Shown: piece after piece, positions 17,249 through 26,550 of the stretch
Layout of the letters: the number at the start of each line of letters is the position of its first letter
Position numbering within the stretch: position 1 is the stretch's first letter
Assembly (NCBI GenBank): GCA_012519055.1
Contig: JAAYQU010000006.1
Span: 1-64,000, forward strand
Length of the DNA: 64,000 bases
Direction: 5' to 3'
Source: Bacteroidales bacterium
Lineage (GTDB): Bacteria; Bacteroidota; Bacteroidia; Bacteroidales; Salinivirgaceae
Translations under genes and position numbers: made by a program
Notes under the pieces: model-generated
Told to the model about the DNA's origin: nothing
The model's input: the letters and a program-made list of their open reading frames with translations, nothing else
Database searches by the model: none

Positions 17249-18694
17249 ATGCAAACAACAACTTACAAAGGAACAGATAAAGTACTTATAGGCTTTATTC
17301 TTGCTGTTCTAACATTTTGGCTTTTTGCCAACTCAATGATGAACGTATCGCCCGTGATGACCGAAATGCTCGGCATGGATGCGAATACAATGAACATCGC
17401 CGTATCACTCGCTGCCCTGTTTTCAGGGATTTTCATTGTTGTGATAGGTGGATTAGCTGATAGTATCGGTCGTGTAAAAACTTTTAAAGTCGGGTTATAT
17501 TTGGCTATTGCAGGTTCACTCTTAGTGGGATTATCTCCCAAAGGAGACCTCGCCGTACCAATGCTTCTAATAGGACGTGCTTTGCAAGGACTCTCCGCTG
17601 CTTTCGTAATGCCAACAAGTTTAGGTATGATTAAAATTTTCTGGGAAGGCAAAGAGCGTCAACGTGCTATAAGTCTTTGGTCTATTGGTACATTTGGTGG
17701 CTCGGGATTAAGTTCACTTACAGGAGGAATTATTGCCTCAAGCCTTGGCTGGCGATGGATTTTCTTTTTCGCTGTGATAGTAGCTGTTATTGCTCTATAT
17801 TTGACCAAAGAACTGCCAGAAAACAAGCGCGAAGGAGCTGGCAAATATAAAATTGATTGGGGTGGAATCATAATATTTATGATTGCCATGATTGCGTTGC
17901 AGATTTTCATAACCAACGGAAACAAACTTGGATGGACTAACTGGATAACCATTGTTTTAATTGCTATTACAATAGTATTTGGCTACTTGTTTGTTTATGT
18001 TGAAAAAAAATCACCATATGCTTTTGTTGACTTTGGATTGTTCAAAAATAAAATATTTACTGGGGCTACGTTGGCAAACTTTTTTATTAATGGAACTTCA
18101 GGTATGCTTATTGTTTCTCTCACATTGATGCAGCGTGGGGCACAATTCTCGGCTATGGAAGCGGGATTGCTAACATTAGGTTTTGCTATTACCGTAATTT
18201 TATTTATCCGTGTGGGTGAAAAACTTCTTCAAAAGTTTGGTGCAAAAAAACCAATTATCTGGGGTGCATTAATAATTTGTGCAGCCATTATATTGCTTAT
18301 GCAAACACAGATAATGACTGGACAATACGTTGTATTGGCAGTTATAGCCTATTCACTTTTCGGATTGGGCTTAGCTTTCTTTGCAACTCCTGCCACTGAT
18401 GCCGCTCTGTCTAATTTGCCCGATAGTCAGGCAGGTAGTGGAGCTGGTATTTTCAAAATGGCCTCATCGCTTGGAACAAGCTTTGGAGTTGCTATAGCAG
18501 CAGGAATTTATACGGCAGTGGTCTCCAGAACTGAACCAATTGCTTGGTTGGGCAAAATCATTAATTTTATAGGCAGACAAGATAACGTGCTTGTTCGACA
18601 AGGAGCAATGTTAGGATTAGCTTTCTGTCTGCTTTTGGCAATTTTGGTAATTGTATCGGTTGTTGCAACCATACCTGACAAGAAGAAGGCATAA
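17249..18694 (+). CDS. MFS transporter, 14-helix DHA2-like (copy 1)
   Basis: A 481-residue inner-membrane transporter of the major facilitator superfamily. Motif A is GGLADSIGRVK between helices 2 and 3, and the antiporter-type motif C region is GRALQGLSAAFVMPTSL. The helix count suggests the 14-helix drug:H+ antiporter (DHA2) group, which exports drugs, dyes or metabolites. It follows the outer-membrane barrel gene by 12 bases and is followed by a close paralogue. Shared blocks with the paralogue (YKG-DK start, ERQRAISLWS, FFATPATDAALSNLP, GRQDNV) indicate a tandem duplication. The substrate is unknown. Confidence 0.88.
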   Translation: MQTTTYKGTDKVLIGFILAVLTFWLFANSMMNVSPVMTEMLGMDANTMNIAVSLAALFSGIFIVVIGGLADSIGRVKTFKVGLYLAIAGSLLVGLSPKGDLAVPMLLIGRALQGLSAAFVMPTSLGMIKIFWEGKERQRAISLWSIGTFGGSGLSSLTGGIIASSLGWRWIFFFAVIVAVIALYLTKELPENKREGAGKYKIDWGGIIIFMIAMIALQIFITNGNKLGWTNWITIVLIAITIVFGYLFVYVEKKSPYAFVDFGLFKNKIFTGATLANFFINGTSGMLIVSLTLMQRGAQFSAMEAGLLTLGFAITVILFIRVGEKLLQKFGAKKPIIWGALIICAAIILLMQTQIMTGQYVVLAVIAYSLFGLGLAFFATPATDAALSNLPDSQAGSGAGIFKMASSLGTSFGVAIAAGIYTAVVSRTEPIAWLGKIINFIGRQDNVLVRQGAMLGLAFCLLLAILVIVSVVATIPDKKKA

Positions 18695-18743
18695 AGTGTG
18701 AAATAAAGCTTTTTGTTCGCTAAAAACAGTTTAATTTATTAAC

Positions 18744-18780
18744 CTTGCCTAATCCCCTTGATTTCAAGAGGGTTAGGCAA
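18744..18780 (+). terminator. Hairpin between the two MFS genes
   Basis: TTGCCTAATCCCCTTGA pairs with TCAAGAGGGTTAGGCAA through G-T pairs, followed by AATAATTTTT. It is either a terminator or an attenuator that lowers expression of the second exporter, as only 17 bases separate it from that gene's ATG. Confidence 0.7.
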
Positions 18781-18797
18781 AATAATTTTTACATATT

Positions 18798-20258
18798 ATG
18801 ACAACAAAATCGGTTCAATACAAAGGGAATGATAAACTTTTGTTTGGTATTATTTTGGGAGTGTTAGCCTTCTGGCTTTTTGCCCAAACAACGCTCAATA
18901 TCAATGTGGATATGGCGAAAGACCTAGGCATGGAATCATCGATGATGAATATTGCAGTGTCGATAACATCGCTGTTTTCGGGAATTTTTATTGTGGTGTT
19001 TGGTGGCTTGGCTGATAAAATCGGTCGCGTAAAGATGGTAAAGTACGGATTTTACTTTAGCATTATCGGATCGCTGTTGGTTGGATTTACGCCTGTAGGC
19101 GGTGCTGCAAGTGCAGTATTGATATTAGGACGTATTTTTCAAGGACTCTCCGGAGCAGCAATTATGCCTGCAAGTTTGGCTCTCGTAAAAGCCTATTGGG
19201 AGGGAGCTGAACGCCAACGTGCAATTAGTCTCTGGTCAATGGGTTCGTGGGGAGGTTCGGGTTTCGCTGCACTTTTCGGTGGATTGATGGTAGGTATAGG
19301 ATGGCGCTATATTTTCTTTGCTGCGGCAGCTATATCGCTTATAGGATTGTTGATGATAAAAGATACACCCGAAAGCAAAGCAGAAGTAACAGACAATAAA
19401 AAAACCGACTTTGGTGGAATTATTACCTTTATGTTATCGATGATTGGCTTGCAACTTCTGATAAGCAAAGGTTCGGAGTTTGGCTGGACAAGTCCATTAG
19501 GACTGACTCTTATCGTGGTAACGGTGGTGTTTGCGCTTCTGTTCTTCAAAATTGAAAAAGGGAAAGATGGTGCGTTTATCGACTTCAAGCTCTTTAACAA
19601 CTTAACTTTCACAGGTGCTACAATATCTAACTTTATGCTTAACGGAACTGCGGGAATGTTAATTGTTTCGCTTGCATTGTTACAAGTGGGAGGAAATCTT
19701 ACGGCAAAAACAGCAGGACTTCTTACTCTCGGTTATGCAATCTCTATTGTGCTCTTTATCCGCGTGGGAGAAAAGTTGTTGCAACGTTTTGGAGCTCGCA
19801 AACCGATGATTTGGGGGTCGCTTATAGTGGGCGTTGCCATTATTCTGTTGATGTTTACCAACGTGATGACTGATACGTACAAGATTTTAGCTATTATATC
19901 TTATACACTTTTCGGTATAGGATTAGCATTTTACGCAACACCTTCAACAGATGCGGCACTCTCTAACTTGCCAGAATCACAAGCTGGTTCAGGCTCGGGA
20001 ATTTATAAAATGGCATCATCGCTTGGAGCGGCATTTGGTGTAGCTATTTCAGCCGGGGTCTTTGCAACACTAAACGTGGGAGATAATATCACTTGGATGG
20101 ACGGTGTGCTTACTTTTGTTGGCAGACAAGATAACGTGGCAATCCGTCAAGCTGCAACCATTGCATTAGGTGTAAACTTGATGATGATTATAATGGCAAT
20201 TGTAAGTATTATGATTACTATTCCTAAATCCGGAGGAAAACTTAAGAAAGATAAATAA
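18798..20258 (+). CDS. MFS transporter, 14-helix DHA2-like (copy 2)
   Basis: A 486-residue paralogue of the preceding transporter with the same architecture. Motif A is GGLADKIGRVK and the motif C region is GRIFQGLSGAAIMPAS; it also has AFYATPSTDAALSNLPESQAGSGSG. Both copies are intact and have diverged throughout, so the duplication is not recent. It lies behind an inter-gene hairpin and ends in a strong terminator. The two exporters may form a heteromeric or overlapping-specificity pair; that is inference from synteny. Confidence 0.88.
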   Translation: MTTKSVQYKGNDKLLFGIILGVLAFWLFAQTTLNINVDMAKDLGMESSMMNIAVSITSLFSGIFIVVFGGLADKIGRVKMVKYGFYFSIIGSLLVGFTPVGGAASAVLILGRIFQGLSGAAIMPASLALVKAYWEGAERQRAISLWSMGSWGGSGFAALFGGLMVGIGWRYIFFAAAAISLIGLLMIKDTPESKAEVTDNKKTDFGGIITFMLSMIGLQLLISKGSEFGWTSPLGLTLIVVTVVFALLFFKIEKGKDGAFIDFKLFNNLTFTGATISNFMLNGTAGMLIVSLALLQVGGNLTAKTAGLLTLGYAISIVLFIRVGEKLLQRFGARKPMIWGSLIVGVAIILLMFTNVMTDTYKILAIISYTLFGIGLAFYATPSTDAALSNLPESQAGSGSGIYKMASSLGAAFGVAISAGVFATLNVGDNITWMDGVLTFVGRQDNVAIRQAATIALGVNLMMIIMAIVSIMITIPKSGGKLKKDK

Positions 20259-20281
20259 TAAATCATAAAATAAATAATTGC

Positions 20282-20320
20282 GTGCCTTGGTGGTGAAATA
20301 CTGTCAAGGCACTTTTTTTT
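20282..20320 (+). terminator. Terminator after the second MFS gene
   Basis: GTGCCTTG pairs with CAAGGCAC and is followed by eight T residues. This ends the barrel/MFS cluster before the PadR unit. Confidence 0.9.
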
Positions 20321-20431
20321 AATAAGCAACATTAAACACAAAAAATGCTTAAAACCTGACAATTACATGCCTTATAATATACTAATTGTAATTAAAAAAT
20401 AATAAAAATTAATTTTTTTACATTAAAACTA

Positions 20432-20461
20432 TTGTTTTTTAAAATATATCGTTTATCTTTG
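20432..20461 (+). promoter_or_regulatory. Bacteroidota-type promoter of padR
   Basis: TTG at 20432-20434, a 19-base spacer and TATCTTTG at 20454-20461, a full match to the consensus. The transcript would begin in the repeat-rich leader described next. Confidence 0.82.
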
Positions 20462-20506
20462 TATCGTTAACCGATATAACGAATAACAATATAACGCATA
20501 ACGATA
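20461..20506 (+). promoter_or_regulatory. Putative PadR operator: tandem ATAACG repeats
   Basis: The leader carries TATCGTTAACCGATA-like symmetry followed by TATAACG, AATAACA, ATATAACG and CATAACG in close series up to the start codon. Repeated sites directly over the transcription start suit autorepression by the small winged-helix PadR protein encoded next. No match to a characterised operator is claimed. Confidence 0.5.
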
Positions 20507-20824
20507 ATGACAAATGAAACAAATATTGTATTAACTGAAGCAGTATTTTATATTCTGCTCGTCCTGCACAAACCTCTGCATGGTTATGGGATTATGCAGG
20601 AAACTGAAATTATGAGTGAAGGTAGGTTAAAACTTTCCGCAGGAACTCTTTACGGTGCTTTGTCATCTTTACTTGAAAAAAAATGGATTGTCGAATTGCC
20701 TATAGAAGAGGGTAGTCGCAGAAAAGAATATGAGATTACCTCGCTTGGCAAAGAAGTGGCAAAGATAGAGCTTACTCGTTTGGAAGAATTAGTAAGAAAT
20801 GGTAATAGTATTATTAAACAATAA
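20507..20824 (+). CDS. PadR family transcriptional regulator
   Basis: A 105-residue winged-helix regulator made of little more than the DNA-binding domain. Motifs are VLHKPLHGYGIMQE, LSAGTLYGALSSLLEKKWI and RRKEYEITSLGKE. PadR proteins usually repress neighbouring transporter or membrane protein genes and their own gene, often responding to small hydrophobic compounds. The gene is followed 82 bases later by a DUF2812 protein, a common partner of PadR regulators. The promoter and tandem sites immediately upstream support autoregulation. The effector is unknown. Confidence 0.93.
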   Translation: MTNETNIVLTEAVFYILLVLHKPLHGYGIMQETEIMSEGRLKLSAGTLYGALSSLLEKKWIVELPIEEGSRRKEYEITSLGKEVAKIELTRLEELVRNGNSIIKQ

Positions 20825-20906
20825 TTATTCATGAAACAGCCATTTAGAGATAATTCTCAATTGCAAATTGATGGCAAGTTTCATGTGTTCTTAAAAAATT
20901 AAAAAC

Positions 20907-21488
20907 ATGAAAAAGAAAGTTTACAAAATATTCTTCGTTTGGGAATATGAAAAAGAAGAAAAATGGCTGAATAAGATGTCCGCAAAGGGCTGGCAGCTGA
21001 TAAAAGGTAGTTCTTTCAAGTATCTTTTTGAAAAGGGAGAGCCTAATGAATATGATTATAAATTAGAATTGCTTGAAGAAGAGCCCGATTCTCCCAAAAG
21101 TAAAAACTACATTGACTTCCTAAAAGAAGCTAATATTGAAAATGTAGGGAAATGCAAAAATTGGATTTTTTTGCGAAAGAAAACGGCTGACGGTGGATTT
21201 TCGTCAGACAACAAAACTTTAAGTCACATCAATCATTCTTTGCGTGTAGAAGAAATTTATCACACAAGCAGAAATACAATTATCTTGTTACTGTCAATTG
21301 CGTTTATAGGATCTTTGATTACCGGTCACCTACCAGAATCTGCTATAGTGAGTTTTTTTAATGGTTTTTTCACAGGAATTGGTGCTTCGGCTGCTGTTCT
21401 TTCTTTAATCTTAATGCCAATTATGCGAAATAATTTTAAAAAAATAAAAAAACACATTCGTGAATTATATATAATTGAAGGGGTATAA
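20907..21488 (+). CDS. DUF2812 domain membrane protein
   Basis: A 193-residue protein. The N-terminal DUF2812 domain (about residues 1-100) shows the family pattern FFVWEYEKEEKWLNKMSAKGWQL and FEKGEPNEYDYKLELLE. Two hydrophobic helices follow at about 125-175, and the tail is basic. DUF2812 proteins are typically encoded next to PadR regulators, as here, and their biochemical role is unknown. A PadR-controlled membrane sensor or partner is a reasonable inference. It probably shares the padR transcript. Confidence 0.85.
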   Translation: MKKKVYKIFFVWEYEKEEKWLNKMSAKGWQLIKGSSFKYLFEKGEPNEYDYKLELLEEEPDSPKSKNYIDFLKEANIENVGKCKNWIFLRKKTADGGFSSDNKTLSHINHSLRVEEIYHTSRNTIILLLSIAFIGSLITGHLPESAIVSFFNGFFTGIGASAAVLSLILMPIMRNNFKKIKKHIRELYIIEGV

Positions 21489-21591
21489 AATACAATTAAT
21501 AAAGATAAGTGGTTATAAATAAACATGTCGTTAAATCCAAGATAAATATAAATAACTAAACATATTGTAAAACTATTTATTAATTAAGAAC

Positions 21592-23868
21592 ATGAAAATC
21601 AAGAGAATCGGCTTGTTAGCCACATTAATTTCAGCAACTATGATGGTAAATGCACAGCAGTTTGCTGGTGATTGGAAAGGAGCTATTTCTGTTCAAGGAA
21701 TGGAATTAGAATTTATCTTCCATATTACGGAAGATAATGGCACTTATGCTACAACATTGGATATTCCGATGCAAGGTGCAGTAGGAATTCCGGTTGAAAA
21801 AACTGAAGTAGATGGTAGCAAATTAATCCTTAATATGGCAGCCTTGCAAGCTACGTATGAAGGAACTATGAATGCCAAAAGCATTGAAGGAACCTTCAAG
21901 CAGATGGGACAAGAGTTTCCGTTGACTTTGAATAAGTTTGAAAGCAAACTGCCCGGAAATCCCGAATTGGTGTCATCTGAAGAGGAATTGCAGAAACTTG
22001 TAGCTTATGACGCAGGTAATTACAAGTACAAAGTGGAAGACTATTTTTCGCGTCCGAAAGCAAGTTCATTCCAACTCTCACCCGATGGTAAATATATGTC
22101 TTACCGTGAGAAGGAAGATGGAAGCACTAAACAGCACGTATATGTTAAGGAGGTTTCCACCGGAAAAATCACTCGTATTTTGGAAGAAAAAGAGGAGTTG
22201 ATACGCGGTTATTTTTGGAAAAACAACGAACGTCTTCTTTATATGATGGATCAAGGCGGAAACGAACAATATCACATTCATGCGGTTAATGTCGATGGTT
22301 CAAACAACGTTGATTTAACACCCTATGAAGGAGTTCAAGCCGGTATTATCAGCATTTTAAAAGATCAAAAAGATTACGTTATTGTTATGATGAACAAGAA
22401 TAACAAGCAAGTTTTTGAACCTTACAAATTGAATATCATTACTGGAGAGATTGAGCAACTTTATGAAAATAAGGACATTGCTAACCCGATTCAAGGCTAC
22501 GACTTTGACAAGGATGGCAACCTTCGCGGTTATACTCGCTTGGTAAATGGTGTGGAGTCTGAACAGTGGTACAAAGATTTGGCATCTGGAGAGTTTAAAC
22601 TTGTAAAACAGATGAAATGGTATGACTCTTTTGGTATTGTAGGCTTTAACTATGCCGGCAAAAACCCAGATGAAGCTTATGTGGTTACCAATCTTGATTC
22701 GGACAAAGCTCGTATTGTTCTGTATGATTTCAAGAAAAATGCCATTGTAAAGGAAATTTTCTCTAATCCTGATTATGATGTGTCAGGTATGAGCCGCAGT
22801 CGTAAACGTAATTATGAAATTGACTATTTTGCATACAATGGAGAAAAGTATGTTATCACGCCTGTCAGCAAATTCTTCAAAAGTTTCACAAAACAAATGG
22901 AGAAGGAGTTTGCCGGAAAAGAGTTTTATGTTGTTGATTCGGATGACGATGAAAACACGTTCCTGATAGTTGTTCAAAGCGATAAACTGTACGGCACATA
23001 CTATCAATACGATAATAAAACCAAAAAATTCTCACTGCTTTATGACTTAATGCCACAGTTAAAAGAAGCTGATATGGCAGAGATGCGTCCGATTAAGTTC
23101 ACAAGTCGCGATGGACTGACTATTCATGGTTACATTACTTTACCCAAAGAAGCATTGGACGGTAAGAAAGTGCCGTTGGTAGTAAATCCGCATGGAGGTC
23201 CACAAGGAATTCGTGATAGTTGGGGCTTCAATCCTGAAACACAGCTTTTTGCAAGTCGTGGATATGCAACGCTTCAAGTAAACTTCCGTATATCAGGCGG
23301 TTATGGTAAAGAGTTCCTAAAGGCAGGCTTCAAGCAAGTGGGAAGAAAAGTTATGGATGATGTGGAAGATGGTGTAAACTACGTGATTGAACAGGGCTGG
23401 GTAGATAAGGACAAAATTGCTATCTACGGCGGCAGCCACGGTGGATATGCTACACTGATGGGATTAGTGAAAACTCCTGACCTATATGCTTGTGGTGTAG
23501 ATTATGTAGGCGTTTCAAATATCTTTACCTTTTTGAAATCCATCCCGGAATATTGGAAACCCTATTTGGATATGCTAAAAGAAATCTGGTACGATGTTGA
23601 TAATGAAGAAGAAGCTGCCATTGCAAGAGAAGCTTCGCCTGTGTATCAGATTGATAAAATCAAATCGCCGCTCTTTGTGGTGCAAGGAGCCAATGACCCA
23701 CGCGTAAATATCAACGAAAGTGACCAAATAGTGGAGAAACTTCGTGCCAAAGGTGTAGATGTTCCTTATATGGTAAAATATAACGAAGGTCACGGCTTTG
23801 CACACGAAGAAAATAGCATTGATTTCTACAAAGCCATGATGGGATTTTTAGCAAAGTATTTGAAGTAG
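21592..23868 (+). CDS. Exported S9 family (prolyl oligopeptidase-like) peptidase
   Basis: A 758-residue secreted serine peptidase with a signal peptide ending MMVNAQQ. A small beta domain covers about residues 24-115. A WD40-like propeller follows (about 130-480), with repeats such as SPDGKYMSYR, then an alpha/beta-hydrolase domain. The catalytic triad is visible as Ser615 in GGSHGGYA, Asp702 in GANDPRVN and His734 in EGHGFAH. Such enzymes cleave short peptides, often dipeptides or after Pro or Ala, in the periplasm of protein-degrading Bacteroidota. The gene has its own terminator and appears monocistronic. Confidence 0.94.
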   Translation: MKIKRIGLLATLISATMMVNAQQFAGDWKGAISVQGMELEFIFHITEDNGTYATTLDIPMQGAVGIPVEKTEVDGSKLILNMAALQATYEGTMNAKSIEGTFKQMGQEFPLTLNKFESKLPGNPELVSSEEELQKLVAYDAGNYKYKVEDYFSRPKASSFQLSPDGKYMSYREKEDGSTKQHVYVKEVSTGKITRILEEKEELIRGYFWKNNERLLYMMDQGGNEQYHIHAVNVDGSNNVDLTPYEGVQAGIISILKDQKDYVIVMMNKNNKQVFEPYKLNIITGEIEQLYENKDIANPIQGYDFDKDGNLRGYTRLVNGVESEQWYKDLASGEFKLVKQMKWYDSFGIVGFNYAGKNPDEAYVVTNLDSDKARIVLYDFKKNAIVKEIFSNPDYDVSGMSRSRKRNYEIDYFAYNGEKYVITPVSKFFKSFTKQMEKEFAGKEFYVVDSDDDENTFLIVVQSDKLYGTYYQYDNKTKKFSLLYDLMPQLKEADMAEMRPIKFTSRDGLTIHGYITLPKEALDGKKVPLVVNPHGGPQGIRDSWGFNPETQLFASRGYATLQVNFRISGGYGKEFLKAGFKQVGRKVMDDVEDGVNYVIEQGWVDKDKIAIYGGSHGGYATLMGLVKTPDLYACGVDYVGVSNIFTFLKSIPEYWKPYLDMLKEIWYDVDNEEEAAIAREASPVYQIDKIKSPLFVVQGANDPRVNINESDQIVEKLRAKGVDVPYMVKYNEGHGFAHEENSIDFYKAMMGFLAKYLK

Positions 23869-23910
23869 TAAAAGTCGGAAGAGTTACTTCAGACAAAGTA
23901 AGTTAACAAG

Positions 23911-23948
23911 AACCGGGGGTGTCAATTGAATTGATACTCTCGGTTTTT
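23911..23948 (+). terminator. Terminator after the S9 peptidase gene
   Basis: ACCGGGGGTGTCAAT and ATTGATACTCTCGGT form an imperfect stem and a TTTTTATTT tract follows. Confidence 0.8.
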
Positions 23949-23961
23949 ATTTGAATATTTT

Positions 23962-24088
23962 ATACCAATTGTAATTTAAAAATAGTCCAATTTTTTTTAA
24001 ATTTTACAATTGTAAATACCGATGCTACAGATACATAGTCCAAAAGAGCGGTAGCGAAGTTTGAACTATAGTAGATGCCAATCGGTAT
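23962..24088. repeat. 127-base dispersed element, copy A
   Basis: It begins ATACCAATTG and ends CAATCGGTAT, an imperfect inverted pair. Inside, CAATTGTAA and TTTACAATTG can pair, and TAGTCCAAA can pair with TTTGAACTA. Almost the same sequence is found at 41427-41554, roughly 110 of about 128 positions agreeing by eye. It has no coding capacity, so a MITE-like or structured RNA element is likely. Confidence 0.8.
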
Positions 24089-24161
24089 TATAGAAAAAAG
24101 TAGTACTTTTACTATTGTGAATAAACCCAAAGAGTCAAAATTAATATTAGAGTAGGTAAAA

Positions 24162-24722
24162 ATGATCACAAAAGCAGACCTTGACAAGCTAAATTCAAAA
24201 GACCCAAAAATAAAATATGGATTTGCAAAAGAATTAATAAAAATCGGTTCAAAAAACCCCGAACACCTCTATGAACACCTTGATTATTGGGCTGAACTGA
24301 TGACAAGTGATAACAATATTTTAAAATGGACAGCAATTGATCTGATTGGACACCTTTCGGCAGTAGATAAAGACAACAGAATAGACAGTTTAATCCCAGA
24401 CTTGCTTAAACATCTTCACGGAGGCATACTTATCACTTGCAATCACTCTATTTTTGCTCTTGGACTAATTTACCAAAACAAACCCAACTTTAGAGAAAAA
24501 ATTCTTGAAGAATTAATATCAATCACAAAAGACAATTTTGAAACTGATGAGTGTAAAAATATTGCGACAGGGAAGGTTTTGGAAGCAGTCAAACCGTTTG
24601 TTGCTGACATAAAAAATAACAAATCAGTTATGACGTTTATAGAAAATGCGACCAAATCGGAGAGAAACGCAACAAGAAAGAAGGCTGAACAGTTGATGAA
24701 AAAGATTGAGAAACAACAATGA
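24162..24722 (+). CDS. HEAT-repeat-like hypothetical protein
   Basis: A 186-residue soluble all-helical protein whose helices follow a HEAT-like rhythm (LIKIGSKNPEHLYEHLDYW, LKWTAIDLIGHLSAVD, HSIFALGLIYQNKP, TRKKAEQLMKKIEK). Such proteins usually bind other proteins or nucleic acids. There is no signal peptide and no enzyme motif. It begins 73 bases after dispersed element copy A and may share a transcript with the small membrane protein that follows. The exact family was not recognised. Confidence 0.65.
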   Translation: MITKADLDKLNSKDPKIKYGFAKELIKIGSKNPEHLYEHLDYWAELMTSDNNILKWTAIDLIGHLSAVDKDNRIDSLIPDLLKHLHGGILITCNHSIFALGLIYQNKPNFREKILEELISITKDNFETDECKNIATGKVLEAVKPFVADIKNNKSVMTFIENATKSERNATRKKAEQLMKKIEKQQ

Positions 24723-24753
24723 ATTACACGTATTTATAATAAAAACAAGAAAT

Positions 24754-24918
24754 ATGAAAAAAAGAACATTTGACATTATTGTGATATTAGTAATCGCTGT
24801 TTTATTACTAGCACTTAATCAATTTGGCTTATTAGAAAAATCTGCAAAATTTATGTTTATACCTATTTTGGTGTTTTACTATATTGGTCAATTGGCGGAA
24901 AGGAAGTTTAGGAAATAA
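24754..24918 (+). CDS. Small two-helix membrane protein, 54 residues
   Basis: ATG 24754 follows an A-rich leader and gives MKKRTFDIIVILVIAVLLLA, a second hydrophobic stretch FMFIPILVFYYIG, and a basic tail. An in-frame upstream ATG at 24706 would overlap the end of the HEAT-like gene and add a hydrophilic segment; the inner start looks better because it gives a canonical Lys-rich N-terminus before the first helix. No family recognised. Confidence 0.6.
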   Translation: MKKRTFDIIVILVIAVLLLALNQFGLLEKSAKFMFIPILVFYYIGQLAERKFRK

Positions 24919-24991
24919 TAGTGAAAGCCCGATTATTTCCAAAATGGAAACAGGTCAACGGCTAAAGACTTTGTACGCATAAACCAATTTC

Positions 24992-25564
24992 ATGAAACAT
25001 AAAAACATCTTGACAATTACAACCAAACAAGATTTTAGAGAATGGTTGGAGAAAAATTCATCTTCAGAAAGTGAATGCTATGTTTCTGTTAAAAGAGGAC
25101 GTACTGTTGATGATGCACGTTTTTGGTATTTGGATGCAGTTGAAGAGGCTTTGTGTTTCGGATGGATAGATAGCACGATTAGATTAATTAATGGAAAAAA
25201 GATGCAACGTTTTTCGCCGAGAAGCAAGAATAGTAATTGGACAGAATTAAATAAAGAGCGTGTACGAAGACTTGAAAAGTTGGGATTGATGACGGACAGC
25301 GGTCGGGCAGTACTTCCGGAAATGGATGTACGAAGTTTCAGAATTGACAAAGATGTGGAAACTGTTTTGAAAAAGGAACGAGTATGGTCGAAGTTCAAAT
25401 CGTTTCATCCTTTATATCAAAGAATACGAGCGTCAAATCTCGCATTCTATAAACAACATTATCCAACTTCTTACGAAAGGATGCTGAAAAACTTTATCGA
25501 GAAAACGAGGCAAGGTAAGATGTACGGCAATTGGAGTGATTATGGGAGATTGTTGGATTATTAG
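24992..25564 (+). CDS. YdeI/OmdA family protein
   Basis: A 190-residue cytoplasmic protein matching the YdeI-like (bacteriocin-protection/OmdA) family. The motifs are FREWLEKNSSSESECYVSV, VEEALCFGWIDSTIR and the basic QRFSPRSKNSNWTELNKERVRRL. Members were linked to resistance against peptides and to outer-membrane protein association in a few bacteria, but the molecular role is unsettled. It stands alone, 64 bases ahead of the LysR regulator gene. Confidence 0.85.
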   Translation: MKHKNILTITTKQDFREWLEKNSSSESECYVSVKRGRTVDDARFWYLDAVEEALCFGWIDSTIRLINGKKMQRFSPRSKNSNWTELNKERVRRLEKLGLMTDSGRAVLPEMDVRSFRIDKDVETVLKKERVWSKFKSFHPLYQRIRASNLAFYKQHYPTSYERMLKNFIEKTRQGKMYGNWSDYGRLLDY

Positions 25565-25628
25565 ATTTTGAGAAACTAAATACTTGTTAGCTAAGTACAT
25601 TTGTAGTAAACTGTTACTTTTTTATTTT

Positions 25629-26510
25629 ATGGATTACAGAGATAAAGTTTTTATGTCGGTAGCCGAGAACCTTAGCTTTTCTAAGGCGGCAAATCAGTTT
25701 AATATTAGTCAACCTGCTGTTACTCGGCATATTAAGGAGTTAGAGGAGCGTTATAAAACCAATCTTTTCGAGCGGAAAGGGAATAAGGTTTATCTTACAG
25801 AAGTGGGCAAAAAAGTCTATAACGCATACAAAGAGATAGCCCAACTCTACCGCAATCTCGATTTTGAAATCGGGCAGCTGCACAACAGCGTTTCGGGAGA
25901 ATTTATTATTGGAGCAAGCTCAACCATTTCGCAATACGTTATTCCACAGGTAATTGCATCGTTTCATAAGCGGTATCCAAAAATAAAAATCTATCTGATA
26001 AACGGCAACTCGTTCGAGATGGAAAGGATGCTATTAGACAACAAAATAGATATGGCTTTGGTCGAGAATCACTCCTCTCAATCGGGCATTCGCTACAAGG
26101 ATTTTATGGACGATGAGCTTATTGTCGTCACAGGCAAAAACAGCGTTTACGCCAAACGCGAAAATATCTCGAAAGAGGATTTGCTACAAACTCCAATTGT
26201 ACTACGAGAGCAAGGCTCCGGCACATTAGAAGTTATAAAAGAGATGCTTGCACGACAAAAAATCGGCTTTGAAAATATAAACACACATATCCATTTAGGT
26301 AGCACAGAGGCAATTAAAAACTTTCTTCAAGATTTTGACGGATTAGCTATCGTCTCAGAGAAAGCCGTCCGCAATGAACTTTATATGAAAACGCTCGTAA
26401 GGCTTAACGTGTCGGGGTTTTCTATCTCCAGAAAGTTCCGTATTGCTTATAAGCATGGACACAAAAGCCGACAAGTGGAACTATTTGAAAATTTTCTATT
26501 TCAGTATTAA
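25629..26510 (+). CDS. LysR family transcriptional regulator
   Basis: A 293-residue LysR-type regulator. The N-terminal winged helix-turn-helix has ENLSFSKAANQFNISQPAVTRHIKELEE, and the C-terminal substrate-binding domain contains REQGSGTLEVIKEML. ATG 25629 is chosen over TTG 25584 because MDYRDKVF is the family-typical start. It lies directly upstream of a YeiH-type transporter gene on the same strand. YeiE/YeiH-like LysR-transporter pairs are common, so it probably controls that gene through the ATAAC-N5-GTTAT site between them. The inducer is unknown. Confidence 0.93.
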   Translation: MDYRDKVFMSVAENLSFSKAANQFNISQPAVTRHIKELEERYKTNLFERKGNKVYLTEVGKKVYNAYKEIAQLYRNLDFEIGQLHNSVSGEFIIGASSTISQYVIPQVIASFHKRYPKIKIYLINGNSFEMERMLLDNKIDMALVENHSSQSGIRYKDFMDDELIVVTGKNSVYAKRENISKEDLLQTPIVLREQGSGTLEVIKEMLARQKIGFENINTHIHLGSTEAIKNFLQDFDGLAIVSEKAVRNELYMKTLVRLNVSGFSISRKFRIAYKHGHKSRQVELFENFLFQY

Positions 26511-26550
26511 TACCAATTTTTATAATGGTTAATGCCTATGTTCAATCGCT

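Noticed and set aside
26510-26536. A third copy of the 127-base element, since ATACCAATTTTTAT follows the LysR gene
   Set aside because: Only the first nine bases match and no right end or hairpins follow.
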